This document shows positions 26,321 through 33,921 of a DNA stretch of 64,000 nt, in pieces. How positions within the stretch are numbered: position 1 is the stretch's first letter; every line of letters starts with the position of its first letter. Source of the stretch: Streptococcus mitis subsp. hohhotensis (GTDB lineage: Bacteria; Bacillota; Bacilli; Lactobacillales; Streptococcaceae); assembly GCF_000722775.1 (NCBI RefSeq), contig NZ_JPFZ01000009.1:186001-250000 (forward strand), in the 5' to 3' direction. Below the pieces are notes generated by a model, which made no database searches, was not told the DNA's origin, and saw only the letters and a program-made list of their open reading frames with translations. A program made the translations under genes and the position numbers.

Positions 26321-27535
26321 ATGTCTGATTGTATTGTTGTAAATGATGAATTATATGTTATTTATCCTAATTATAGAACGTATACTCTTGATGCGGAGTA
26401 TTGTTCAAGATATACATATTATCTTAAAAAAGGGAATTACTTTTTCTTGAATAATAATGGAAAATTAGTTGATTCGAATGAGGATGTAGAGGATAGAATT
26501 GCATATAAGATTGGAAAACTAGAGGGGAATTATTATTGTTTTGACAATGAGATTTTTGATTTACAACATAAATTTAGAATAGACGTTAGCCTAATTGATA
26601 ATTTAAAGCATAAACATTTTTTAAAATATCCTTCACAGTTATCTATTCTAAAGAAAATTGATAGTTTGATAAATGAGGATTTTTATATTTTACCTGATGA
26701 TACGATAAATGAAGAAGTTAGTTCAATCAGTTGGACAGAATATAACAATCTTGTTGCTTCATTTCCAACAACAACAACAGTAAAACATTATATTGATAAA
26801 TTGGTAGCTGAAAAAATTGAAGGCTTCTTTGAGTTAAAAAAGAGCTATGATGATGAGTTTGAAAAACATCTCCAAAAAACAACTAGAATTCCCTCTTCTA
26901 ACACACTATTCTCACCCAAAATAGATTATGAAGTCACTCAAGCAGAAATAAACAAATTTACTCATGCACTTTCTTTGCTAAAGGACATACTTGAAGAGGA
27001 AATTATAAGTGAAAAAGAGTGGCAGAATAAAATTTTAGATATTCTGTTACTGATATATCCCCAGTATCAAATTATAATCGATGAGGTAGGATTAAGTAAT
27101 CGTAGAAGGGTTGATTTTGTTTTAGTTGACCTATTTAATAATATTGATATTGTAGAGATAAAGACTCCAGAAAAGAGATTATTAAAAAAATCAAAATATA
27201 GAGACCACTATGTTCCATCGCATGAATTTACTGGTACAGCTATGCAGATTGAGTATTATTTACGAGAGTTACATGAAAATTCAAGTGCTAACGTGCAAAA
27301 AATCAAACATAAGTTACTAGAGAAGGGTTTTAATAGTGAGGTTAAGATAAATAATGTTAAAGGGATTATTATTATGGGCCGAACAAATGGATTCAATGTA
27401 GAACAACAAGAAACATATCGGATTATGAAAAATCAGTATTCCAATATTATTAATATTATTAGTTATGATGAACTACTTGATATGTTAGAAAGAATTTTGG
27501 AACGCTTCAAAAAAAATGGTATTTCAAACAAATAG
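26321..27535 (+). CDS. Shedu-family anti-phage nuclease (DUF4263)
   Basis: A 404-residue protein whose C-terminal half matches the Shedu SduA nuclease domain. The PD-(D/E)xK-type core is visible: Glu in SEKEWQNKILDILLL, Asp265 in RRRVDFVLVD, Glu279-x-Lys281 in DIVEIKTP, then the helix with Gln in TGTAMQIEYYL and the strand KGIIIMGR. The N-terminal 200 residues match nothing I know and would be the sensor part. Shedu is a single-gene defence system that nicks or degrades invading DNA. The ATG at 26321 (GGAG six bases upstream) is chosen over an upstream TTG at 26303. AT-rich codon use differs sharply from fba. Confidence 0.8.
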   Translation: MSDCIVVNDELYVIYPNYRTYTLDAEYCSRYTYYLKKGNYFFLNNNGKLVDSNEDVEDRIAYKIGKLEGNYYCFDNEIFDLQHKFRIDVSLIDNLKHKHFLKYPSQLSILKKIDSLINEDFYILPDDTINEEVSSISWTEYNNLVASFPTTTTVKHYIDKLVAEKIEGFFELKKSYDDEFEKHLQKTTRIPSSNTLFSPKIDYEVTQAEINKFTHALSLLKDILEEEIISEKEWQNKILDILLLIYPQYQIIIDEVGLSNRRRVDFVLVDLFNNIDIVEIKTPEKRLLKKSKYRDHYVPSHEFTGTAMQIEYYLRELHENSSANVQKIKHKLLEKGFNSEVKINNVKGIIIMGRTNGFNVEQQETYRIMKNQYSNIINIISYDELLDMLERILERFKKNGISNK

Positions 27536-27702
27536 AATTAAGCATAATGTGACAAACCAAAAATAAATTTTACTCTCATTTTATACTCTTTTCAAAGAAC
27601 AAAGAGTAATACTTAAGAAGCTTTCCTATATGATACGTTTGAATAAAAATCTATTTAAAGTGTTTTCGGTGTGCTAGGAAATACAGAGAGTTAATCAGCT
27701 AT

Positions 27703-27791
27703 GTTCAGAAGGTAAAGCATAATCTAGCTGAATAATACAGATGAAACCTGCCCATTGGGTGGGTTTTTTTGGTGTTTTAAGGAGACTATTA
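27703..27791 (+). repeat. fba 3' end, copy 2 (downstream border of the islet)
   Basis: It encodes the last five fba residues (SEGKA) and stop with one synonymous change, then the same terminator hairpin. It has no upstream aldolase sequence. The 167 bp between the Shedu stop and this repeat hold only an inverted repeat TACTCTTT / AAAGAGTA (27584-27608). Confidence 0.85.
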
Positions 27792-27810
27792 AGCCAGAAT
27801 TTTGGACTAA

Positions 27811-28004
27811 TACTCTTCGAAAATCTCTTCAAACCACGTCAGCTTCGCCTTGCCGTATGTATGGTTACTGACTTCGTCAGTTCTATCCACAACCTCAAAA
27901 CAGTGTTTTGAGCTGACTTCGTCAGTTCCATCTACAACCTCAAAACAGTGTTTTGAGCAACCTACGGCTAGCTTCCTAGTTTGCTCTTTGATTTTTATTG
28001 AGTA
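27811..28004 (+). repeat. RUP-like element with two internal modules (194 bp)
   Basis: Standard termini, with one change (GATTTTTATTGAGTA) at the right end. It starts 20 bp past the islet border. Confidence 0.8.
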
Positions 28005-28202
28005 TAAAAATACCACTTTAAGAGAAAAATTTTCAATTTCACAAATTTTAAGCAAACGCTTGCATTCTAGTTTTTATTGGATTATAATAGGTTGGTATAA
28101 AGCATTTTGTAATAATAAAATGTAGAAGGTGTAGAAAGTAAGGATTTAGAATACTTGTGTTTGAAAATACGATTTTCTATTCCTTACCATAGGGAGAGAT
28201 TT

Positions 28203-29195
28203 ATGGCAATGATAGAAGTGGAACATCTTCAGAAAAATTTTGTGAAGACTGTTAAGGAACCGGGCTTGAAGGGGGCTTTGCGCTCCTTTATTCATCCTGA
28301 AAAGCAGACCTTTGAAGCGGTCAAGGATTTGACCTTTGAGGTCCCAAAGGGGCAGATTTTAGGCTTCATCGGGGCTAATGGTGCTGGGAAGTCGACAACC
28401 ATTAAAATGCTGACTGGGATTTTGAAACCGACATCTGGTTTTTGTCGGATTAACGGCAAGATTCCTCAGGATAATCGTCAAGATTATGTCAAAGATATTG
28501 GCGTAGTCTTTGGACAACGCACCCAGCTATGGTGGGATTTGGCCCTGCAAGAGACCTACACAGTCTTGAAGGAGATTTACGATGTTCCAGACTCGCTCTT
28601 TCATAAGCGCATGGATTTTTTGAATGAAGTCTTGGATTTGAAGGACTTTATCAAGGATCCCGTACGGACTCTTTCACTAGGACAGCGCATGCGGGCGGAT
28701 ATTGCAGCTTCCTTGCTCCACAATCCCAAGGTTCTCTTTTTAGATGAGCCGACCATTGGTTTGGACGTTTCGGTCAAGGATAACATTCGTCGGGCTATTA
28801 CTCAGATCAATCAGGAGGAAGAAACAACCATTCTTTTGACTACTCACGACCTGAGCGACATTGAGCAACTCTGTGATCGAATTTTTATGATTGATAAGGG
28901 GCAAGAGATTTTTGATGGAACGGTGAGCCAACTCAAGGAGACCTTTGGTAAGATGAAGACTCTCTCCTTTGAACTGCTACCAGGTCAAAGTCATCTCCTT
29001 TCTCACTATGAAGGCTTTTCGGATATGACAATTGATAGACAGGGGAATAGCCTCAACATTGAGTTTGATAGTTCTCGCTACCAATCAGCTGATATTATTA
29101 AGCAAACCCTGTCTGATTTTGAAATCCGCGATTTGAAAATGGTGGATACAGATATCGAGGATATTATCCGCCGCTTCTACCGAAAGGAGCTCTAA
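28203..29195 (+). CDS. ABC-2 exporter ATP-binding protein
   Basis: A 330-residue ATPase. Walker A GANGAGKSTTIKML, Q-loop VFGQRTQLWWDL, signature LSLGQRMRAD, Walker B VLFLDEPTIGLD and LLTTHDLSD are intact, and about 90 residues follow as a C-terminal extension. This type pairs with ABC2_membrane_6 (PF06182) permeases, and two such genes follow, spaced by 1 bp each. The ATG at 28203 behind AGGGAGAG is preferred to an upstream TTG at 28155. Substrate unknown; the family is often annotated as multidrug or daunorubicin-type exporters without proof. Confidence 0.88.
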   Translation: MAMIEVEHLQKNFVKTVKEPGLKGALRSFIHPEKQTFEAVKDLTFEVPKGQILGFIGANGAGKSTTIKMLTGILKPTSGFCRINGKIPQDNRQDYVKDIGVVFGQRTQLWWDLALQETYTVLKEIYDVPDSLFHKRMDFLNEVLDLKDFIKDPVRTLSLGQRMRADIAASLLHNPKVLFLDEPTIGLDVSVKDNIRRAITQINQEEETTILLTTHDLSDIEQLCDRIFMIDKGQEIFDGTVSQLKETFGKMKTLSFELLPGQSHLLSHYEGFSDMTIDRQGNSLNIEFDSSRYQSADIIKQTLSDFEIRDLKMVDTDIEDIIRRFYRKEL

Positions 29196-29196
29196 G

Positions 29197-30015
29197 ATGG
29201 TCAAATTGTGGAGACGTTATAAACCCTTTATCAATGCAGGTGTTCAGGAGTTGATTACCTATCGAGTCAACTTTATTCTCTATCGGATTGGGGATGTCAT
29301 GGGGGCTTTTGTAGCCTTTTATCTCTGGAAGGCAGTCTTTGATTCCTCCCAGGAGTCTTTAATTCAGGGCTTCAGTATGGCGGATATCACCCTCTACATC
29401 ATTATGAGTTTTGTGACCAATCTTCTTACTAGGTCAGATTCTTCTTTTATGATTGGGGAGGAGGTCAAGGATGGTTCCATTATCATGCGTTTGTTGAGAC
29501 CAGTGCATTTTGCGGCTTCTTACCTCTTTACCGAGCTTGGTTCCAAGTGGTTGATTTTTATCTCTGTTGGTCTTCCATTTTTAAGTGTCATTGTTTTGAT
29601 GAAAATCTTATCTGGGCAAGGGATTGCAGAAGTGCTGGGATTAACTGTCCTTTATCTTTTTAGCTTAACGCTGGCCTATCTGATTAACTTTTTCTTTAAT
29701 ATCTGTTTTGGATTTTCTGCCTTTGTGTTTAAAAATCTATGGGGTTCCAATCTCCTCAAGACTTCCTTGGTGGCTTTTATGTCTGGAAGTTTGATTCCCT
29801 TGGCTTTCTTTCCAAAGGTTGTTTCAGATATTCTGTCCTTCCTGCCTTTTTCATCCTTGATTTACACTCCGGTAATGATTATTGTTGGGAAATACGATGC
29901 TAATCAGATGCTTCAGGCACTCCTTTTGCAGTTCTTCTGGCTCTTAGTGATGGTGGGCTTGTCTCAGTTGATTTGGAAACGAGTCCAGTCATTTATCACC
30001 ATTCAAGGAGGTTAG
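29197..30015 (+). CDS. ABC-2 family permease (ABC2_membrane_6), first subunit
   Basis: A 272-residue membrane protein with about six helices. An N-terminal cytosolic segment (WRRYKPFINAGVQELITYR) precedes helix 1, a conserved pattern in this permease family. The gene starts one base after the ATPase stop. With the next gene it would form a heterodimeric channel. Substrate cannot be inferred. Confidence 0.82.
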   Translation: MVKLWRRYKPFINAGVQELITYRVNFILYRIGDVMGAFVAFYLWKAVFDSSQESLIQGFSMADITLYIIMSFVTNLLTRSDSSFMIGEEVKDGSIIMRLLRPVHFAASYLFTELGSKWLIFISVGLPFLSVIVLMKILSGQGIAEVLGLTVLYLFSLTLAYLINFFFNICFGFSAFVFKNLWGSNLLKTSLVAFMSGSLIPLAFFPKVVSDILSFLPFSSLIYTPVMIIVGKYDANQMLQALLLQFFWLLVMVGLSQLIWKRVQSFITIQGG

Positions 30016-30016
30016 T

Positions 30017-30802
30017 ATGAAAAAATATCAACGCATGCATCTGATTTTTATTAGACAATACATCAAGCAAATCATGGAATACAAGGTGGATTTTGTAGTT
30101 GGTGTCCTGGGAGTTTTTCTGACCCAAGGTTTGAATCTCTTGTTTCTCAATGTCATCTTTCAACACATCCCATCACTAGAAGGTTGGAGCTTTCAAGAAA
30201 TCGCCTTTATATATGGTTTTTCCTTGATTCCCAAGGGCTTGGACCATCTCTTTTTTGACAATCTCTGGGCACTGGGCCAACGCCTAGTGCGAAAAGGAGA
30301 ATTTGACAAATACCTGACTCGTCCTATCAATCCTCTCTTTCATATCCTAGTTGAGACCTTTCAGATTGATGCCTTGGGTGAACTCTTAGTCGGTGGTATT
30401 TTATTGGGAACAACCGTGACCAGTATTGCTTGGACTCTTCCAAAATTCCTGCTTTTTCTAGTTTGTATTCCTTTTGCGACCTTGATTTATACTTCCTTGA
30501 AAATCGCGACAGCTAGTATCGCTTTTTGGACCAAACAGTCAGGCGCCATGATTTACATTTTTTATATGTTTAATGATTTTGCCAAGTATCCCATTTCCAT
30601 TTACAATTCATTTCTTCGTTGGTTGATTAGCTTTATCGTGCCTTTTGCCTTTACGGCCTACTATCCTGCCAGCTATTTCTTGCAGGACAAGGATGTAATC
30701 TTTAACATCGGAGGTTTGATTTTGATTTCCCTTGCTTTCTTTGTCATTTCCCTTAAACTCTGGGATAGGGGCTTGGATTCTTACGAAAGTGCTGGGTCCT
30801 AA
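30017..30802 (+). CDS. ABC-2 family permease (ABC2_membrane_6), second subunit
   Basis: A 261-residue membrane protein with about six helices, similar in layout to the upstream permease, with the segment GLDHLFFDNLWALGQRLVRK and FDKYLTRPINPLF typical of PF06182. It begins one base after the preceding stop behind CAAGGAGG. A strong terminator follows, closing a three-gene operon. Confidence 0.82.
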   Translation: MKKYQRMHLIFIRQYIKQIMEYKVDFVVGVLGVFLTQGLNLLFLNVIFQHIPSLEGWSFQEIAFIYGFSLIPKGLDHLFFDNLWALGQRLVRKGEFDKYLTRPINPLFHILVETFQIDALGELLVGGILLGTTVTSIAWTLPKFLLFLVCIPFATLIYTSLKIATASIAFWTKQSGAMIYIFYMFNDFAKYPISIYNSFLRWLISFIVPFAFTAYYPASYFLQDKDVIFNIGGLILISLAFFVISLKLWDRGLDSYESAGS

Positions 30803-30814
30803 GATGAATAAACT

Positions 30815-30845
30815 TAAAGCCTTGTCTTATGACAGGCTTTTTTAA
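30815..30845 (+). terminator. Terminator of the ABC-2 exporter operon
   Basis: The stem AAAGCCTTGTC / GACAGGCTTT with loop TTAT and a T tract. Confidence 0.85.
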
Positions 30846-30862
30846 ATAGAGATGAAAATTCC

Positions 30863-30890
30863 TTGACATCTATTCTCAGAGTGCTATACT
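30863..30890 (+). promoter_or_regulatory. tRNA-Thr promoter
   Basis: TTGACA (30863-30868), 16-bp spacer, TATACT (30885-30890), 12 bp before the tRNA. Confidence 0.8.
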
Positions 30891-30902
30891 GTAAGTGTAA
30901 TA

Positions 30903-30975
30903 GCCGATTTAGCTCAGTTGGTAGAGCAAGGCACTCGTAAAGCCTAGGTCACAGGTTCAATCCCTGCAATCGGCA
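30903..30975 (+). tRNA. tRNA-Thr (anticodon CGT)
   Basis: A 73-nt cloverleaf: acceptor GCCGATT/AATCGGC, D arm GCTC/GAGC, T arm ACAGG TTCAATC CCTGC with a mismatch-tolerant end pair, discriminator A. The anticodon loop CTCGTAA gives anticodon CGT, reading ACG (threonine). CCA is not encoded. Confidence 0.93.
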
Positions 30976-31165
30976 AAGTGAAGGAACTCATTCTACTGGG
31001 TTTCTTTTTTTCTTAATTATTGAACCATTTAGACCGAGATAGAGACCAGATAGGCAAAAGAACTTGTTCTTGAAGTTGACCTCTGCTATAATGATTTTTG
31101 TAAGGGACGTGAGGCGTCACTATCAGATAACTCAAGTTCATAAAAAAGAAATCGGAGATAAAGAA

Positions 31166-31474
31166 ATGAAAAAATTATTGGGGATTGTATTTTTAGTAGC
31201 AGCAGCGACAGTAGTGTATTTTGGTTCTGTTGGCTGGCCAAGTTTGGACATTAACCTTTGGTCATTGATTCCGGTAGGCTTGTTCCTCTTTTTCACTCTA
31301 GAGAATCTTTTGAAAAAGGATTACAAGGCTAGTCTGATGTGTTTCATTATTGCCTTTATCATCGCAAATGCAATTTTGGACCTGTTGCCAATTTCAAGTG
31401 GCTTGGTGATTGGAGCAGGTGTGCTAGCTTGCATTGGTATTGGATTTATCTTTCCTGATAAAGAAGGGAAATAA
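31166..31474 (+). CDS. Small membrane protein
   Basis: A 102-residue protein with three or four membrane helices (about 4-20, 27-42, 50-68, 75-94), ending FIFPDKEGK. It resembles small LiaF-N-like or phage-shock membrane proteins in its length and short loops, but I cannot place it in a family with confidence. The ATG at 31166 behind CGGAGAT is preferred to upstream ATGs in the same frame. A -10 TATAAT lies at about 31086. Its stop touches the RUP at 31475. Confidence 0.6.
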   Translation: MKKLLGIVFLVAAATVVYFGSVGWPSLDINLWSLIPVGLFLFFTLENLLKKDYKASLMCFIIAFIIANAILDLLPISSGLVIGAGVLACIGIGFIFPDKEGK

Positions 31475-31631
31475 TACTCTTCGAAAATCTCTTCAAACCA
31501 CATCTGATTCCATCTGCAACCTCAAAACAGTGTTTTGAGCTGACTTCGTCAGTTCTATCTACAACCTAAAAGCAGTGCTTTTAGCAACCTGTGACTAGCT
31601 TCCTAGTTTGCTTTTTGATTTTCATTGAGTA
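31475..31631 (+). repeat. RUP-like element, partly deleted (157 bp)
   Basis: The usual ends, but the CGTCGCCTTGCCGTA segment and part of one module are missing, leaving CATCTGATTCCATCTGCAAC. It directly follows a stop codon (TAA then TACTC), as does the copy at 1550. Confidence 0.75.
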
Positions 31632-31660
31632 TAAGAATTATTAAAAAAGATATAAAGAAA

Positions 31661-31701
31661 AAACACTTCAATCATTGTATTTTAGTTTGATTGAGGTGTT
31701 T
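31661..31701. terminator. Bidirectional terminator between convergent genes
   Basis: A 14-bp stem AAACACTTCAATCA / TGATTGAGGTGTTT with A and T tracts on both sides. Confidence 0.8.
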
Positions 31702-31714
31702 TCGATTTAGTTTT

Positions 31715-32074
31715 TTATTTCTGGGCCATCAATTCAACAATCATCTCGATATACATGACAAGGGTTAATAAGAATCCTGCACGCCAGAAGAATTTGATGA
31801 ATTTAGGATAGTAAAAGCTACGTTTTTTCAAAAGAAAGAAAAAAACGAGAATAATGGCTAGGAGTGAGAGGGCTAGTCCTAGTCTAGGGAGAAAATTATG
31901 GGTAAAGGTTTTAGCTGTGATTAGGTAGTACTCAAATATCAAGACTGGAAAAGCCAAATCCGCAAAGTTTCGTCCTAGTTTTTTTAATCTAAAAAGTTTG
32001 GTTATGATAATGCAGACTACTAAAGTCAGTATCAATAATAAAATAGATGCTAATTTCATTAAAATCATACCCAT
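31715..32074 (-). CDS. DUF3397-type membrane protein
   Basis: A 119-residue protein with four membrane helices (about 6-25, 40-56, 66-83, 98-115), very similar in layout to the streptococcal DUF3397 family. No function is known. Three in-frame ATGs stand close together (32074, 32068, 32059). A TATGAT box lies 5 bp before the first, so the mRNA may be leaderless from 32074; a start at the third, MKLASILL, is the alternative. Confidence 0.65.
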   Translation of the reverse strand: MGMILMKLASILLLILTLVVCIIITKLFRLKKLGRNFADLAFPVLIFEYYLITAKTFTHNFLPRLGLALSLLAIILVFFFLLKKRSFYYPKFIKFFWRAGFLLTLVMYIEMIVELMAQK

Positions 32075-32138
32075 ATTGTATCATAAAAAAAGGCTAATGG
32101 AAACGAGAAACAGAGGAATTTATAGGAAAGTCAGGCTT

Positions 32139-32167
32139 TTGAGATTGTGGGTGATTTTTGTTATAAT
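32139..32167 (+). promoter_or_regulatory. Promoter touching the ytqA start codon
   Basis: TTGAGA (32139-32144), 17-bp spacer, TATAAT (32162-32167). Transcription would start at about 32174, next to the ATG at 32175. The opposite strand carries the DUF3397 promoter. Confidence 0.65.
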
Positions 32168-32174
32168 GAAAGTT

Positions 32175-33122
32175 ATGAAATCTTATAATACCTTGAATGA
32201 TTATTATCGAAAACTCTTTGGAGAAAAGACCTTTAAAGTCCCTATTGATGCGGGGTTTGACTGTCCCAATCGTGATGGAACTGTAGCTCATGGGGGCTGT
32301 ACTTTTTGTACGGTTTCTGGTTCTGGAGATGCCATTGTGGCACCGGATGCGCCTATCCGTGAGCAATTTTATAAGGAAATTGACTTCATGCATCGTAAGT
32401 GGCCAGATGTGCAGAAGTATCTGGTTTATTTTCAAAATTTTACCAACACCCATGAAAAGGTGGAAGTCATCCGAGAGCGCTATGAGCAGGCTATCAATGA
32501 GCCAGGTGTAGTAGGAATCAATATCGGAACGCGACCAGACTGTTTGCCAGACGAAACCATCGAATATTTGGCTGAGTTATCGGAGCGCATGCATGTGACG
32601 GTTGAATTGGGCTTGCAGACCACTTATGAAACAACCTCTTACCTGATTAACCGCGCCCATTCTTATGAATTGTACGTGGAAACGGTCAAACGTTTGAGAA
32701 AGTATCCCAAGATTGAGATTGTTTCCCATCTGATCAATGGCTTGCCTGGTGAAACCCATGAGATGATGGTTGAAAATGTCCGTCGCTGTGTTACGGATAA
32801 TGATATTCAAGGGATTAAACTGCACTTGCTTCACCTAATGACCAATACGCGTATGCAACGAGATTACCATGAAGGACGCTTGCAGTTGATGAGCCAGGAC
32901 GAATATGTTAAGGTCATCTGTGATCAACTGGAAATCATTCCTAAACGTATTGTCATCCATCGAATCACAGGAGATGCACCTAGAGATATGCTGATTGGGC
33001 CTATGTGGAGCCTCAATAAATGGGAAGTCCTCAACAGCATTGAGATGGAAATGCGACGTCGTGGAAGTGTTCAAGGATGCAAGACTGTAAAACAGGAGTT
33101 TAAAAATGAAAAGACCACTTGA
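32175..33122 (+). CDS. Radical SAM protein, YtqA/YhcC family (TIGR01212)
   Basis: A 315-residue radical SAM enzyme. The cluster-binding cysteines are in GFDCPNRDGTVAHGGCTFC; the wider-than-usual spacing CX13CX2C, rather than CX3CX2C, is characteristic of this family. The barrel motifs NIGTRPDCLPDE and VELGLQTT follow. The partner gene downstream encodes MnmM; in B. subtilis the two are neighbours (ytqA-ytqB), pointing to tRNA wobble uridine modification. An in-frame ATG at 32166 overlaps the -10 box and is therefore not used; 32175 is preferred. Confidence 0.85.
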   Translation: MKSYNTLNDYYRKLFGEKTFKVPIDAGFDCPNRDGTVAHGGCTFCTVSGSGDAIVAPDAPIREQFYKEIDFMHRKWPDVQKYLVYFQNFTNTHEKVEVIRERYEQAINEPGVVGINIGTRPDCLPDETIEYLAELSERMHVTVELGLQTTYETTSYLINRAHSYELYVETVKRLRKYPKIEIVSHLINGLPGETHEMMVENVRRCVTDNDIQGIKLHLLHLMTNTRMQRDYHEGRLQLMSQDEYVKVICDQLEIIPKRIVIHRITGDAPRDMLIGPMWSLNKWEVLNSIEMEMRRRGSVQGCKTVKQEFKNEKTT

Positions 33123-33663
33123 GATGGCACATGATTTTTTAGCTGAGGTAGTGACAAAAGACGATATCGTAGTGGATGCGACTATGGGAAATGGCCATGA
33201 CACGCTTTTTCTGGCCAAGCTAGCCAAGCACGTCTATGCCTTTGATATCCAGGAGCAAGCCTTGGAAAAGACCCAAGAGCGTTTGCATCAGGCTGGCCTG
33301 ACAAATGCCCAGTTAATCTTGCAAGGCCATGAGACACTGGCCCAGTTTGTGACAGAAGCCAAGGCAGGGATTTTTAATCTGGGCTATCTGCCATCAGCTG
33401 ATAAGTCAGTCATTACCCGACCACAGACGACGATTGAAGCATTAGAAAAGCTGTGTCATTTGCTTGTCAAAGGGGGACGGATTGCTATCATGATCTACTA
33501 CGGTCATAATGGAGGAGATCTCGAGAGGGATGCTGTCTTGGATTTTGTGAGCCAGTTGAACCAACAAGAGTACACAGCTGCCATTTACCGAACGCTTAAT
33601 CAAGTTAACAACCCACCATTTTTAGTAATGATTGAAAAATTAGAGAGATATAGACATGGATAA
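33106..33663 (+). CDS. mnmM: tRNA 5-(aminomethyl)uridine methyltransferase MnmM (YtqB)
   Basis: A class I SAM-dependent methyltransferase of 185 residues (PF06962). The SAM site VVDATMGNGHDTLFLA (about 23-38) and the conserved FNLGYLPSADK (about 91-101) identify the YtqB/MnmM family, which methylates the wobble uridine in mnm5s2U synthesis. It overlaps ytqA by 17 nt and the next small gene by 8 nt, so translation is coupled. Confidence 0.85.
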   Translation: MKRPLEMAHDFLAEVVTKDDIVVDATMGNGHDTLFLAKLAKHVYAFDIQEQALEKTQERLHQAGLTNAQLILQGHETLAQFVTEAKAGIFNLGYLPSADKSVITRPQTTIEALEKLCHLLVKGGRIAIMIYYGHNGGDLERDAVLDFVSQLNQQEYTAAIYRTLNQVNNPPFLVMIEKLERYRHG

Positions 33664-33910
33664 ACAATACCTACGTGAAAAGCTGGATGCCATGCGCCAG
33701 AATTTTGTCGAATCAACCCACCACGAACGAGCGGTGGGTGTGTTAGACCAAGCACATATGAGCAAAAAAATGCTTAAAATCAAGAAAAAATTAGTTGCTC
33801 TTGAAATGGAACGGTGCCAGAGAAAAATTGAGCACAAAGATTGTTCCAAGATTGACCAAAAAATCAAAGAGCAGAAGGAGATATTTGAATCCTGTTGTAA
33901 AAAAGATTAA
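33656..33910 (+). CDS. Small hypothetical protein with conserved cysteines
   Basis: An 84-residue, highly charged, mostly helical protein of a type I recall in streptococcal operons with no known role. Three cysteines (Cys54, Cys62 and the CC pair near residue 80) stand out. It overlaps mnmM by 8 nt and is followed by the antiporter gene, so it belongs to the ytqA operon. A protein of this size with a ribosome binding site (TAGAGAGA) is plausible; no homology-based function is offered. Confidence 0.65.
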   Translation: MDKQYLREKLDAMRQNFVESTHHERAVGVLDQAHMSKKMLKIKKKLVALEMERCQRKIEHKDCSKIDQKIKEQKEIFESCCKKD

Positions 33911-33921
33911 GGAGGATGTGC

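Noticed and set aside
27703-27720. A second aldolase gene fragment behind the Shedu gene.
   Set aside because: Only the last five codons are present; it is part of the duplicated fba end, not a gene.
33916-33918. ATG at 33916 as start of the antiporter.
   Set aside because: It touches the AAGGAGG ribosome binding site; the GTG six bases downstream has correct spacing.
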